Of a stretch of 64,000 bases of DNA, positions 10,905 through 22,492 are shown piece after piece (the first letter of the stretch is position 1; each line of letters opens with the position of its first letter). Source of the DNA: Cristatella mucedo (taxonomy: Eukaryota; Bryozoa; Phylactolaemata; Cristatellidae); NCBI GenBank assembly GCA_009760855.2, contig WPIO01000142.1:553501-617500 (forward strand), in the 5' to 3' direction. The translations under genes and the position numbers were made by a program. The notes beneath the pieces were generated by a model. That model saw only the letters and a list, made by a program, of their open reading frames with translations, did not search any database and was not told the DNA's origin.

Positions 10905-12325
10905 ACAGCAGTAATGAACGACCTACTTAGGAATGCAGACATGGGTAGAGTGTCTCTGCTTGTTTTGCTTGATCTTTCGGCAGCTTTTGATACCATCGAT
11001 CACAAAGTTCTTCTAGAGCGCCTCTCATCTCGCCTGGGCATCACTGGCACTGCTCTGCAGTGGTTCAGGTCCCATCTCAGTGGGAGACTCCAGAGTATTG
11101 ACGTGAATGGACAAAGATCATCTGAAGTACCTCTGAAATATGGAGTACCTCAGGGCTCAGTGCTAGGTCCGGTTCTTTTCACGGTTTATACTCTGCCTCT
11201 TGCTGACGTGATTGCCAAGCACAATCTAGGCTTTCACTTCTATGCAGATGACACTCAGTTGTACCTTTGCTTTGATCCCTCCCAGCCTTCGAGCACCTCA
11301 AATTCTCTAAACTCACTAGCTGCATGCATCGATGACATCCGCACATGGATGGCAGCAAATTTTCTAAAACTTAACGATGATAAAACTAACTTACTAGTTA
11401 TGGGCAAACCCAGTGTGATCCAGAGATTGGAAAGGCTGACTCTCAAAATTGGCTCTGCCAGCATATCTCCAGTTGAATCAGCTCGAAATCTAGGTGTCAT
11501 ATTCCAAAGCGATCTCTCGTTAGACGACCACATCAGCTCCACAGTCAAATCAGCCTATTTTCAGCTTCATAACATTGCTAAAATTCGGGCTTGTTTAGAT
11601 AAGGATACCACGTCCAAGTTGGTCCATGCATTCGTGACTTCTGCAACTCACTGCTTACTGGCCCACCGGCATGTGCGATCAGGCGATTGCAGCTGGTGCA
11701 AAACTCTGCAGCCAGGCTTGTCTGTCGTGAGCGTCGCAGTTGCCACATTACTCCACTTCTCGCCGACCTGCACTGGCTACCAGTCAAGCAACGGATTGAC
11801 TTCAAGGTTTTGTCGCTCACTTTTAGGTCCCTTCATTCTATGGCTCCAGCCTATCTGTCAGATATACTACCCCATCAGGCCAAGCATCGTACCACCCGCT
11901 TTTCGGAATCCAACAGTCTAGAAATACCTCATACAAACCTTAAATCCTTTGGAGACCGTGCATTTAGTTCATATGCTCCCTAAGCCTGGAACTCCCTCCC
12001 GACCTGCGTCAGAACATCCCCTGACCTGACCACATTTAAAAGGAACCTAAAAACACACCTATTTAGGACAGCATTTAGTGGGTCCCTGTGATTCGTCCCT
12101 CACGTGCTTATGCGTGCTGACACTGTGCATGCTGCCACTAACCACATTTGCATGCTGACCCTGTGCATGTCACCCCTAACCATATTATTCATTTCGTTTG
12201 TTTTTCAGGCATGATTTTACTTACCATTCAAATGCATTTCACTTTACAGCAAATGTAAAGCGCCTAGAGAGAGATTAAGTTCTCTGAGGGCGCTTTATCA
12301 AGTGAATTATTACTATATAATTATT
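10905..12325 (+). mobile_element. L2A LINE copy with near-intact RT and full 3' end
   Basis: A 5'-truncated L2A copy. It starts in RT before the LLVLLDLSAAFDTIDHK block and keeps VPQGSVLGP, FHFYADDTQLY with the catalytic YADD, and NDDKTNLLVMGKP. A deletion of about 13 bp near 11640 (other copies have an ATCCCGTCTCGAC segment there) shifts the frame, and the C-terminal domain continues in another frame (11687-11983). The complete 3' UTR ends in the stem-loop at 12256-12292 and an ATT-rich tail. This is a young-looking copy. Confidence 0.93.
10914..11921 (+). pseudogene. L2A reverse transcriptase, frameshifted
   Basis: A 335-codon frame with RT motifs in order: AFDTIDH near residue 24, VPQGSVLGP near 78, YADD near 105, and NDDKTNLLVMG near 152. 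After about residue 240 the frame is out of phase with the family because of a small deletion, so the last 90 or so residues are not the real C-terminus. It lacks the endonuclease domain and is not a functional ORF2. Confidence 0.9.
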
Positions 12326-13384
12326 ATAATGAACAGGAACGGAACCGCGATGGCACAATTAGGCTCTACCAATAAATAGCTAGGGAACCGCCAGGCTGGA
12401 CTGGAGCCCTAGCTAGGCCGGATCTGACCTAAAAGCCGGAGCTTGCCGGCCTCTGGTTTAGGGAGAAAAGGTAAGCCGAATAGGTAGCCTTGTAACGTGT
12501 TTCTTGTATCTTAAATGCAAACGTTAGCTGACACTGGCTATCATGCTTAACTTCTGCCACGAATTCCTATGGAGAAAGTTGCCTGTCTGTATGAGCAAAG
12601 AGCTGAGGTATTAAGGAGCCCAGCAATCTTGGAAATGTTGAGTCGTACGAATTTTGTCCGATGGTCAATAGAAATTCATTGCAGCTCCTCTTTAGCAAGG
12701 AGAACTTAACTTTTTGGATTTTGAGACCAGCCGATAGTTATAATCACCTGTGTAGGCCAAATGACATTTTCGCTATTCCAGTTAACACTGAGTATAGCAA
12801 TCGAGTTCAGTTTTGAGAGAACCATAAACCAACAAGATGGCGATCAAACTTTGCGACTTGTCGCAGTGGTGAGTACAACTTGTATGCGATAAGCAGTCGT
12901 ATACACTGCTAAATTAAGACCACTCGGTGAATGTCGCACTAAGGTGCAGTAAATTATGACAGAAAGCTCACATTACAGCAATAATTGTAGAGTATCCTAT
13001 TACTAATAATTGAGCTTATCGTAGCTAGCTAGGCGTGAGGACATAGCCGCTGCCCAGGGCCGAATGTCTGAAACGAAAGCTTTCAGCTTATTAAGAGTCG
13101 CGGCTGGTCTGTAAAGACTTATGGAAGAGCAACGCTACGGGCGTTTCTTCCCCAGCGGCTTCACGTAAGTGGAGAAAGCAATGGATTGAGAGCCGACAAC
13201 ACGGGTGTAACTGCACGAGTACCGGAACTGCTCCGAGAAAAGTGATCGCTACTTACGCGGCTCCAGGTTCAATGAGAGAGCGAATTTGTGGAGAGAGAGA
13301 GAGAGAGAGAGATTCCAGTCTGCCGTTGCACCTGCACGGTGAAGGTGGTTGTACGAGGGCTGCTGGCCATAACAGCCCAGGAGT
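12326..13384. other. Unassigned intergenic DNA with (GA)n
   Basis: No recognisable gene. A (GA)11 microsatellite lies at 13291-13312. Confidence 0.45.
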
Positions 13385-13756
13385 TAACGTGCATCTAAAC
13401 TGGTCCATGCATTTGTGACATCCCATCTCGACTACTGTAACTCACTCCTTGATGGTCTACCGGCATGTGCAATCAGGCGATTACAGCCGGTTCCAGACTC
13501 CTCCAAAAGTTTACCCATGCATCGTACAAACCTCAAATCCTTTGGAGACCATGCCTTTTACTTCGGACGCTCTCAAAGCGTGGAACTCACTCCCTACCTG
13601 CGATGCGACATATCTTGACCTTGTGCATGTTACCCTTAACTGTGTTGTTCTTATCGTTGATTGAGCATGCGGTCCTGCTTCCTTTGCATGTAAAGTTTCC
13701 TCGATAAAGATTGAGCTGAAGATCTGAGGGTGCTATATCAATGTAGTATTATTACT
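13385..13756 (+). mobile_element. L2A LINE copy, multiply deleted
   Basis: A C-terminal RT-region piece (TSHLDYCNSLLDGLPACAIRRLQ at 13415-13490) is joined after a deletion to the KSFGD/AWNSLPT region, then after another deletion to the 3' UTR. It ends in a degenerate stem-loop and ATTATTA tail. Confidence 0.85.
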
Positions 13757-13829
13757 CAGCTGGGTGGTTGCAATCTAATTTTATCCAGGCTAATGAAAAA
13801 ACATGGGATCTCTTCACCTAGCGATAACT

Positions 13830-14440
13830 GAGGCAAAGCAAGGGAGGGTAGACAACAAATTCCACTTTCACTTACACTACAGTCACTTGTCTTCTTCACT
13901 CGCTGAAGGAGCTGCTGTGGCTTCCGGCCAACCAACGGATGCCAGGTAGCATGCTTAGTCTGACCCACGAGGCTCGCCATTGCTTGGCGCCTTCACGCCT
14001 CACCGATCTGTTGACCCTGTTTCAGGCACCTCGCGTTTCCAGGTTCTCAACGGACGATAAATTAGATGTTCCGTTCCCTATAATTAAGGGGGCTGGCGAC
14101 AGAAGACCGAGCTCAGCAGGTACTAGATTGTGGAGCACCAACTTCCAAAAATGTTTTTCGAAACTAATCATAGGTTTCATCTGAAGACTGGTAAATATTT
14201 CCCGGAGTTTTGAGCTGCTACTTCCATGCTATTCACTTCGTCAACTGCCCTGCTGTTTCAGATAAGCTTCACCCTTTCTCTCGGCTGCATGAGATGAAAT
14301 ATGCTGGCTACCTCTTCCTCCTCGCACTAGAGAGTGGCCTCGAGGGCCTCCAGGCGCGACGTGGATCTTTACCTGACTTCTGCGTTGTACCGTCGGGTTT
14401 TCCGCTGATACCGTATCAAAAGCCACTTGCAAATTTCCTC
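13830..14440 (+). mobile_element. LINE-B fragment (C-terminal region)
   Basis: Aligns by eye with 38560-38960 and 34950-35600. It has the NQRM-type start of the C-terminal domain (CCAACCAACGGATGCC), the LTHEARHCLAPSRLTDLL segment, GGACGATAAATTAGATG, CTAGATTGTGGAGCACC, then the 3' UTR with GCTACTTCCATGCTATTCAC. It is old, and its terminal 3' end is not preserved. Confidence 0.75.
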
Positions 14441-15239
14441 GTATAATCCACTTAGTCGGTCTGGCTCCGTGTAGATATTCGGGATGATGCGTATATTTAT
14501 AAGACGTATACTACCTCAGGGCTTCATGCGACACCGGGTACGAAACTGGCAGTCCTTGCTTGGAAGGTTTCTCCAATGGAGCCAGCTAAAGAATAGAGGG
14601 CAGACGCAATGCGTCTGATTGCGGCAACTATAATCTCATGAATTCTCTTTAAAGAGACTGTTTAATCTGGAGGCAGACAGTGGTTCCTGCAGCAGACGGG
14701 AAGTACCGGGCGAGCAGAGTTGTAAATTTTTGTTTAATATTATTTTTATTTGTATATATATTCAATTATTTTGTTTAGTATTAATTAATATTAATTTACA
14801 GCCGAGGTTAGATCTATGTCTGGTGATTGCATTAGCTGCAGTTAAAGTTCTGATTGGACTCTCGCTGTTTTCGGAAGCATGACCGTAGTATGACCGCACG
14901 ACTCTCACTTGTTCGGGTATCGACGCATCCCATGCAATGTGCTCAGACGTGAAGCTCGTAGTACTCCAATAGTAGCGACCAGCGCTCATTATCTTACATG
15001 TATCGCTAACAGCAAAATCGTATTGGAAAATCACAAGCAATTATCTGTATATTACAGCTGATAAAGCAGGTGACTTCCGGCTGACTCGTTTACACGCATA
15101 CAGCGGCTCAAGCTGAGCGGTAGGTCTCACCAATGGAAAGAACATTACTCCTAGCCAGTCTCTTTCGCACATAATCATAAATCGCGAAGCTCATAGTGTA
15201 GCACAGCGCCGGCCTGACTCAGTTTTCGAGCGCACGAGA
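14441..15239. other. Unassigned intergenic DNA
   Basis: No recognised gene or repeat. An AT-rich patch lies at 14725-14805. Confidence 0.4.
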
Positions 15240-15735
15240 GTTGCTCAGTTGGTAACACCTCGGGCCTCGAGCAAGAGGACGCAGCCATCGTAGATGGGCA
15301 ATGAGGTGATTGACATTGGCTGGCCTGTCAACCCTACAGTCCCGGCTAGCAATTTGAGACTAGGGCAACGCTTGCCGAAGGTGGCTGTCACCGACAGCCA
15401 TCCTGTATTTGCTGGATGGTTTCCGTGAGAACAAATGAAGTGGGTGAAGAGCATCTGCGTTCTCGAGCTGTGAGCAAGGGGACGCAGAGGTTGCTGAGAT
15501 GATTGATATTGGCTGAGTTGTCAACCCCATTGTCCCGGCTGGTTATATAATGATAGGGGGACGCTCGCTATGGGCCCCTACTTCATCTTCGGCTCTGTCT
15601 CGACACCGAAGGTAGCCTAAGTGCGGGTCGTATTCACTCCGCAAGAGTGCTTGCGATGTGGAGAGCGTGTGATTAGTGTGGAGATAAAACTGAGCTAGAC
15701 GCGAAGCGACTTGCTGCGCTTTCGAATAAAGCTCA
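15240..15735 (+). repeat. Duplicated block with LTR-like signals
   Basis: Two diverged direct copies share GATTGAYATTGGCTG and GTCCCGGCT (about 15282-15350 and 15464-15540). The second copy runs into a TATATAAT box at 15544-15551. An AATAAA signal follows at 15725-15730. TATA box plus polyadenylation signal about 180 bp apart would fit a U3-R arrangement of an LTR. There is no second LTR, primer binding site or coding region, so this is a suggestion only. Confidence 0.3.
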
Positions 15736-16899
15736 GTAAAATCCCCAATTTGGGTGTCTCGCTTTGCAATTCACGCCGCGGACTTACGACCCCCTTTAGT
15801 AACGATAAGTAGATCAGCGCCAGAAACGCTCGTTCCCTGGCGGCCTGCTTATTTCACGTAGGCGGCACCGAAGGCATTACGCGCTAGGTTACGCCGCTCG
15901 GCGAGCGGCAGGTTAAGCCTACTCCGCCGAGCCATCGGCGTTACAATAGGCCGTGGCCTATCGCGACTATCATTTATAATTCAGCTGCCAAGCTTATAGC
16001 TCGTAATCGAGGTTCGGCGGTGAAGCCCGCAGTTCGTAATCGCTGGCCACTGCATACTTTGTTATGCAAGTTTTGCAATGGTACCGTTTTTCAATTCTGG
16101 ACGGTACACAGACGGTACACAGCAGAGCATTGACGCAAACTCGGGGAGAACTCGTTGTGTTGCTATTGCTGCTGGCCTGGCCGCTCCATACGGTCGCCAC
16201 CAAAAGGTGCGCACGCGGCTGGCAGAGCTGATGGGGCGGAAGGCGGATGCTACGAACACGTCTTTTGCGAAAACGCAATTGGAGCAGCCGGATGCTGCTG
16301 CTGGATCTTGACGCGGTGCCGTCGATACTGGTTGAAGTGGCATCGCTTGCACGAGCCGCTGGCGAGTCCTAGGAGCAGCAGCCGCAGGCAGGCATGCACT
16401 GGCGCATGTAGATAACAGCAGTGCACAGCGACAACCAGAATTACCCGAAGGTTGGGATTAAGGCCACGCACGTGCTTGAGCACACCCGGCTGCATTTAAA
16501 TCCAGCCGCTAACTGCTCTAAATATTAATACCGGTGCGATTAGTGGTAACATTCGCAATGCCGTCAAACGTAACAATGTTTGCCTGCAAAGCTGCAATCG
16601 TCATTCGATTTGGTTTCAAAGTCTAAATGTTTTGTTGGAGTAAGCTCTGTGCACAGCGCACGCAGCTAAGGGCAGTCAGTGGAGGTGCACAGATATCCGA
16701 GGCGTCGTTGGCCGCCCAGGACCAAATCCGCGGGCCTTCGCGTGGCGAACACTTACCGCTCTCTTTCAGCACTCGCTTCCGGAGTGAGGCCACGAAAGTA
16801 GCGAGTGCCGTCGACCGTCGGGATTCCTTAGAGCAGTGGCTACGTGTACATGCAAAAACCAATAATGTACGCGAGCGTAAATCCAGAGCTCAATAAGTA
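15736..16899. other. Unassigned intergenic DNA
   Basis: Overlapping short open frames on both strands at 16000-16500 lack known motifs. An 11-bp direct repeat (GACGGTACACA) lies near 16101-16122. Confidence 0.4.
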
Positions 16900-17920
16900 C
16901 CCGGATAAGGTACACCTCCGGTTACTAACGCAGCAGCGCAGCAGCTACCAGCCGCCCGGATGTGCCTGCGCCAGCGGCCGAAACCGAACTCCCAAGAAAT
17001 GCGATAAATAGCCCTCGCGAGAGCGACTTAGAGCGACCGCAGCTTCTTGTCGCGCATGCGCCGAGCGCTGCGAGCGCCTACAGAGGCGGGAAGAGGCGGG
17101 GCTACGCGAGCGAGCTGCTGACCTCGGAGCGCGGGATGTGGCGCGGCCACGCGGCTCCGCGGCGTCGCCCAGCCATTGCGCGCGGCCGCTCGTCGCGCTA
17201 GGCCGAGGTTGCTATTTTCGCCAGTCCGCAGCATTCGGAATCGCGTCATCGATGAGGTAGGACTCATTAATCCAGCCCGTCGCCGCTAGCTTATTTCGAG
17301 CAGCCCTCCGACACTCGCGCGAAGCTGTCGCCCACTGTGTGCGCTGGCAGCCCAGGTGCTGGCTACCGGATGTTGGCTCGCGACGCCGCTCCACTTCCTG
17401 TAAGCGTCAACCGCCGGCGATCGTCCTCTGCAACCAGAGCACCAGCCCGGCTACTCGCTCACTGCCAGCTCACTGCGGCAAATTGCACGGTCGTGTGACT
17501 CTCGGCTGTGATTGAGCTGGGCTCGCTGCCAGTCCGTCGGCCTAAAACGAGGCTATCGTCTCCTCTACTCCTTCCGTATGGCGGCTGTCGGCTCTGTCAG
17601 CAGCTAGCACGTCCGCTGTGTATCGCAGTCTGTGTGAGTGTAGCGGATAAGCGGATAGAGGCTGCAGCGCTTAAACTCGCCGTATTTCCGTCCAAGGAAA
17701 CCCGAGCACGCGTTCGTCGTCCTACTTTTGAGTTTGGGCCTGCGCACACTGGCGTCTGCTACGCGCGAAGATGGAGACGAGCTCGGAGCAGACGCGCTCG
17801 GAGCAGATGCGCTGGACGGCCGTGCTACTCGGACGACCTGGTGAATTCGATTGCGAGCGCTGAGCGGCACGGAAAAGAAAATGACGCCGGTTAATGCTCG
17901 CGTAGCCGGTTCCGTCGTTC
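16900..17920. promoter_or_regulatory. CpG-rich island, possible promoter
   Basis: A GC- and CpG-rich stretch stands out from its AT-rich flanks. It contains a GCGCATGCGC-type palindrome (17052-17061; NRF1-like) and an ATGGCGGC motif (17578-17585; YY1-like). These are typical of TATA-less animal promoters. Open frames on both strands have low-complexity Arg/Ala/Ser composition and no domain. Direction and target gene are unknown. Confidence 0.4.
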
Positions 17921-19449
17921 AAAAGCGGCTATGCCTGCATCGCTCGTATTGTCATACTGATAATAGCAATAATTTGCTTGCCACATTATGTAAACTGAAT
18001 CACTTTTTAGGCGCCTCTCATGCGTTGGAAAGGAAGCATATAAAACGTTCAGTGACAATAGCAATGTGCGCAATTTTCAGAAGCTAGCGGAATTATCTCA
18101 GCTTACAGCACCGCGGTTATACGTCAGCGGATCTGTGCAGCGCTTGCAGAAGTTGATGTAAGCCGATCGGACTAAATTCTTTGGACCGATCAATGAATTA
18201 CCTGCAATGGTAAAGAAGTCATAGGAAGAATTAGCCATCGCTAATAGCATTTTTTAATATAATTGACGAACGACGAAACCACTGGTTAACGCTAGCCGGT
18301 TTCCTACCGCTGCATTCTCTGCTGCCAATAAAAAACTGTGTGATATGTACTAGAGTCGCAATATCGTTGTCTAGGGTCTCGGTTCCAAAAATTCACGAAC
18401 CTCAAATTAAAGATACAATTTCAGGCAATTTTGAGTATCTATGGTTCAATTGCACGGAAACTTTAGGTCTTTCCAAAATGCTTTTAACAAATTAATGATT
18501 TTAAAAAATATTTATAAGTTGCATCATCAGAACACTGCAAGGGGAATTTAAGTGGATAAGCCTAGTACCAACCTTTCTAACAAATGCATAGCAATGACTG
18601 TGCTGGACATTTGCTCGAAAATGACGGCTTGAGATATCCGGTTTTGATTTAGCCCTTACATACGCGAGACATAAATTGTGACCATCAAAAGCAAAGCCAC
18701 CGTGAACTTGCTACAAGAAATCATTAAAAATATTTTTTTTTGGATAGAAAACTTATCTTAGAACCATTAACAAACTTCGAAAAAGTCTTAGAACACACCA
18801 AAAATTTGGTGAACTGCCACTGTTAAAAATGTTTGTTGAGATCATGAAAATTCATTATAATACATGCATTTTGGCCAAGAAATTGATTAAAGAACTGAGA
18901 AGCAGTTTTAAAGAGCCACTTAATACGCTGATTATCAAGAAAGGCTCTTTAATTGTTTTTTCTTGGTAATGCTACTATGATTTCTGGCATCTTATTTGAA
19001 ATGTAAATGATATATTGGCTGGCATGCGAAAAATGGCTTGCTCAGAACGCTTAACTAGTACGGGGAAGGACCAGTGCCACAGTCACTGCGATACATTTTC
19101 GAGAGATCATTTTTGAATCGGTATGTTTTTTTGGCAAAGATCTAACATTGTTGCACAGGAATACCTTCGGAAAACACTACTAAATTGCAAAACGGAAGTC
19201 TCTTCAGAAGCTGCAAAACGGGCACGTTTCGTAGGTTTTTTGCACCTGATGATCAAGCCAATGTGCGGCAATGCACCATTCATTATCAATATCGCTAAAT
19301 TGTGAGAATAAGACATTTTCGTCAATCTTGTATGAACCTTAACTTCATAAGACACTAAAATGCTAGAACATCTCATGTTAAGGTCGGGCTAAAATGTATC
19401 CCTTATTTTGTGCTGGTGTTTAATATTCAGTTTAAAGATTAAGGACCGT
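17921..19449. other. Unassigned AT-rich DNA
   Basis: No gene and no recognised repeat family across about 1.5 kb. Confidence 0.45.
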
Positions 19450-19504
19450 ATATGGTAGCCAATAAATAAATAAAAATAAATAAATAAAAATATGGTAGCC
19501 AATA
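19450..19504 (+). repeat. 15-bp duplication flanking an A-rich insert
   Basis: ATATGGTAGCCAATA occurs at 19450-19464 and again at 19490-19504. The 25 bp between them is (A)nT repeats only. The layout resembles a target-site duplication around a tail-only retroposon insertion. Confidence 0.7.
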
Positions 19505-19864
19505 GCTGCGAAAAGGCTCCGCCGCAACAATTCAAGGACCGACAGCCCACACAGGTAAGACTGATTTTACAAGTCAGACTTTAAATTCTTATCCATTCCG
19601 CGGAGATAATATCTCTTCGTCAAAAAACCTTGTCTGTGCTGTCTTTCAAAATAAAACAGAAATTTCAACAATTCCAGAAATAGTTGTTGTAATTGAGTAT
19701 ACTTTGATAATTGGCGGATACAGATTTGGAATCGATCTGCTGTGTATTCTAGAGACATCGAGCAATTATATGAGTCCTCCTTGAAGCAGTTCAACATACG
19801 ACTGACATTGACCAATGACTTGCTCAGGGAGGTACGTTTCTAATAAAATCATTTTGAAATCGCA

Positions 19865-20400
19865 CTTTTAGCTAGCATGTTCCCACAGCCTGAAACTCAC
19901 TTCCAATTGACGAAAAGACATTCCTTTACACGACTTTTAAAAATGAGCTAAAAGCGCATATATTTATCTGTATATAGTTGGTGAGCCGTAATGTCTCGCT
20001 AGGTAAGGCGGTTGCCTTTCACGACCTCGGCCCCGAGGTCGTGGGTTCGAATCCTGCAGTGGGCGATCCTTTATTGCTACTGCAAGCGGTGGTGATAGCC
20101 GTGAAGGCTCTTCTGTTGCTATACAAAAAGAGGCTGTTAAATCAGTTAGTATTTTCATATTTATTTATTCGTGGGATTTGTCCTTTGTGTGCTTATGCGT
20201 GCTGACACTTTGCATGCTACCACTAGCCATGTTTGCATGCTGATCCAGTACAGGTCACCTCTAACTATGTTATGCTTGTTGTGATTGAGCATGCTACCAC
20301 TACTAATTCAATCATTCCTTCGCAGCCAAATTAAAGTGCCTAACATGAAATTAAGTTCTATGAGAGCGCCATACAACTATACGGTTATTATTTTTATTAC
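19865..20400 (+). mobile_element. L2A 3' portion interrupted by SINE-A
   Basis: The end of the L2A C-terminal domain (19865-19970) continues, after the inserted SINE-A, as 3' UTR from about 20165 (GTGCTTATGCGTGCTGACAC). It ends in a decayed stem-loop (AGTGCCTAACATGAAATTAAG, TTCTATGAGAGCGCC) with an ATT-rich tail. An old copy, older than the SINE in it. Confidence 0.8.
19978..20160 (+). mobile_element. SINE-A copy nested in L2A
   Basis: The tRNA-like head carries the B-box GGGTTCGAATCC (20046-20057) and an A-box-like CTCGCTAGGTAAGG. The body follows (GGGCGATCCTTTATTGC, AAGCGGTGGTGATAGCCGTG). The 3' hairpin CTCTTCTGT/ACAAAAAGAG is partly decayed. It splits an older L2A copy. A possible short AT-rich target duplication (ATATTTAT) flanks it. 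Confidence 0.85.
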
Positions 20401-21664
20401 TCGGTTGAATGGCTCGAGCTCAACAAACCAATCTGGATTCACAACCATGAAGTGAGTAAGTATATTGATAAAACATTAGCTGTTGATAATGCATAATAAA
20501 CTGCTAGCAATGTAATAAAAAAATAAACGCTAATGTACAAATTTATGTTGCGTCAGTTAAAGAAAAAGTAGTATTAGGCACATTACCAACCCTTGAATTA
20601 CGTAATCACATATAAGTCATTAACATAAGCACCTAATAAGCAGCCTGTGATAGCATGGAGTGATAAGCCTACATGCTAGGACTTCCACCAATCTTTGCAA
20701 ATAGCCCGGGAATGAGTCCTTGAACCCAGAGTTCTTCACTAGTCGAGTGACCTGACCTTTGTTCTCCAGCCAGCGATTCCAACCCCGACTCACCGAAATG
20801 AAGGAGCGCCGTTCACCCGAAAAAAATCACGGATATTCAAAATCTAACCGGCAGACCGTCGAAAAGACTTGACTGTCCCTGTCAGCCTATGCATTTTATC
20901 CTTTCCAATAAAAGAAAATCACCGAAACGTTTCCACGAGTCAGTAAATAATGCGATAACCAAAAGCCTGACCATTACTATTTCGTAGTTGAATTTACGAT
21001 TTGAAGTTTAATTTCAATCATTAAAGTGCATGATGAAACTCCGTATGCAAATCAGTAAATTATCTCCGCCGTTTTTAATTTTAATGTGACACAGCATAGC
21101 TGGAACGTTGTAGTAGTACTACTGTAAATTGTAAAATATAATTGACTTTGTAAGTTTTATAGGTATATTTTTCTAAAGGTTTATCTTTTCAATTATTGGC
21201 GCAATGTAAGTGTGACGTCAGCAACTTTATTTACGAGCCGCCTGACGGACTCACTCACTTCCTCGGAGGTTGCGGGACAACATCTGCCGCAGACAAGTCA
21301 ACTGAGGGGCTCATGACGTGTAGGATAGATTCACCTCGCCACTAGGCATCGCCCGGAGGCAGCTCTGCGATACCGTGGTAGGGTAACTGCTTACTACCAG
21401 AACGAGATGAGATTTATGTTACATCATTGACCGCAACGACAAGCACGTGGCAGCATTCCGCGGAGGAGCAAGCGAGCGTGCGGTTTGCCTTCGTCTAGAA
21501 TGAGTTGATAGATAATTAATCTAGACCCAGAATGAGTTGATAGATAATTTTTGATTATTTAATTACCTAGCGTCGTAAAGCGAATGTTTACACTAGGCAG
21601 CTTGATCTCAATTTGTATGAGGCCAACTATATATAGAATGCGCAGACTGGCGTGGTAAGCTATC
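20401..21664. other. Unassigned intergenic DNA
   Basis: No recognised gene. A local duplication of GAATGAGTTGATAGATAATT occurs at 21498-21517 and 21530-21549. Confidence 0.4.
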
Positions 21665-21962
21665 CAAGTACCATATTTAAAAAGAACTTATAAAACACCT
21701 ATTTAGGACAGTATCTAGTGGGTCCGTGATACGTTTTGTATGTACTTATGCGTGCTGACACCGTGCCTGCTGCCGCTAACCACACTTGCATGCTGAACCT
21801 GCGCATGTAACCACTTACCGTGTTATTCGTATTGTTCATCAAGCATGATATTACTCAGCATTCAGTTGCATTTCCCTTTGCAGAAAATGTAAAGAGCCTA
21901 GAAAGAGAATGAGTTCTCTGAGGGCGCTTTATCAAGTGTATCATTATTATTACTATTATTAT
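21665..21962 (+). mobile_element. L2A 3' end, 5'-truncated
   Basis: Starts in the last codons of ORF2 (AAAAAGAACTTATAAAACAC) and runs through the 3' UTR. It ends with the stem-loop (GAGCCTAGAAAGAGAATGAG, TTCTCTGAGGGCGC) and an ATT tail to about 21962. Confidence 0.9.
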
Positions 21963-22173
21963 AAAGTATTCGACCGCGCTTCGGGGAGAGAGCTTTGGTC
22001 GGTGTCGGTGCACTGGTGGTTTCTTGAAGTCATGCGCGCTGGCGCAGATTCGCCGTCTGGCTGTGCCTGTGGCGGCGACTGCCGTAGACGGAAGACGCAG
22101 CGCCGCCGAGAGCCGGTCGGGGCTGTCGCTGGCTGCCGTGCGAGTCAATTGCGTTAGTCCAGCGGGTCGTTGA

Positions 22174-22320
22174 TATAAATAAATATAATTTATTTGTATA
22201 GCGTCCCAAGAGAACGTAATCTCTATTCAGGCGCTTCACATATGCCTCAGGGCTCGAGCCCACGACCTCAGTCAGACCTTAAGTCGGGGCAAGCACCTTA
22301 ACCGCTAGACCAGCTCGATG
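22174..22320 (-). mobile_element. SINE-B, best-preserved copy
   Basis: On the minus strand this has a tRNA-like head with A-box TGGTCTAGCGGTTA and B-box GGGCTCGAGCCC, then a short linker (TGAGGCATATGTGAA). The tail GCGCCTGAATAGAGATTACG, TTCTCTTGGGACGCTATA matches the L2A terminal stem-loop, followed by an AT-rich end (22174-22200). A and B boxes mark an internal RNA polymerase III promoter. It encodes no protein. Confidence 0.88.
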
Positions 22321-22436
22321 TCGTTGATGTCGCCAGTCGCCACTCGTCGAGGTAGATTGAACTCCAGTGAGTCGCGAGCACTTCTAGTTTATACTCCAGC
22401 TCGGGTGCGATTGCTAGTTTCTTGAACATGACCCGC

Positions 22437-22439
22437 CTC

Positions 22440-22490
<51 letters not shown>
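22437..22490 (+). repeat. (CT)n microsatellite
   Basis: An almost pure CT dinucleotide tract of about 50 bp. It creates a spurious Glu/Arg frame on the minus strand. Confidence 0.97.

Positions 22491-22492
<2 letters not shown>

Noticed and set aside
19978-20070. tRNA gene
   Set aside because: A good B-box and partial A-box are present, but there is no acceptor stem or proper cloverleaf. The same sequence continues into a conserved SINE body found four times.
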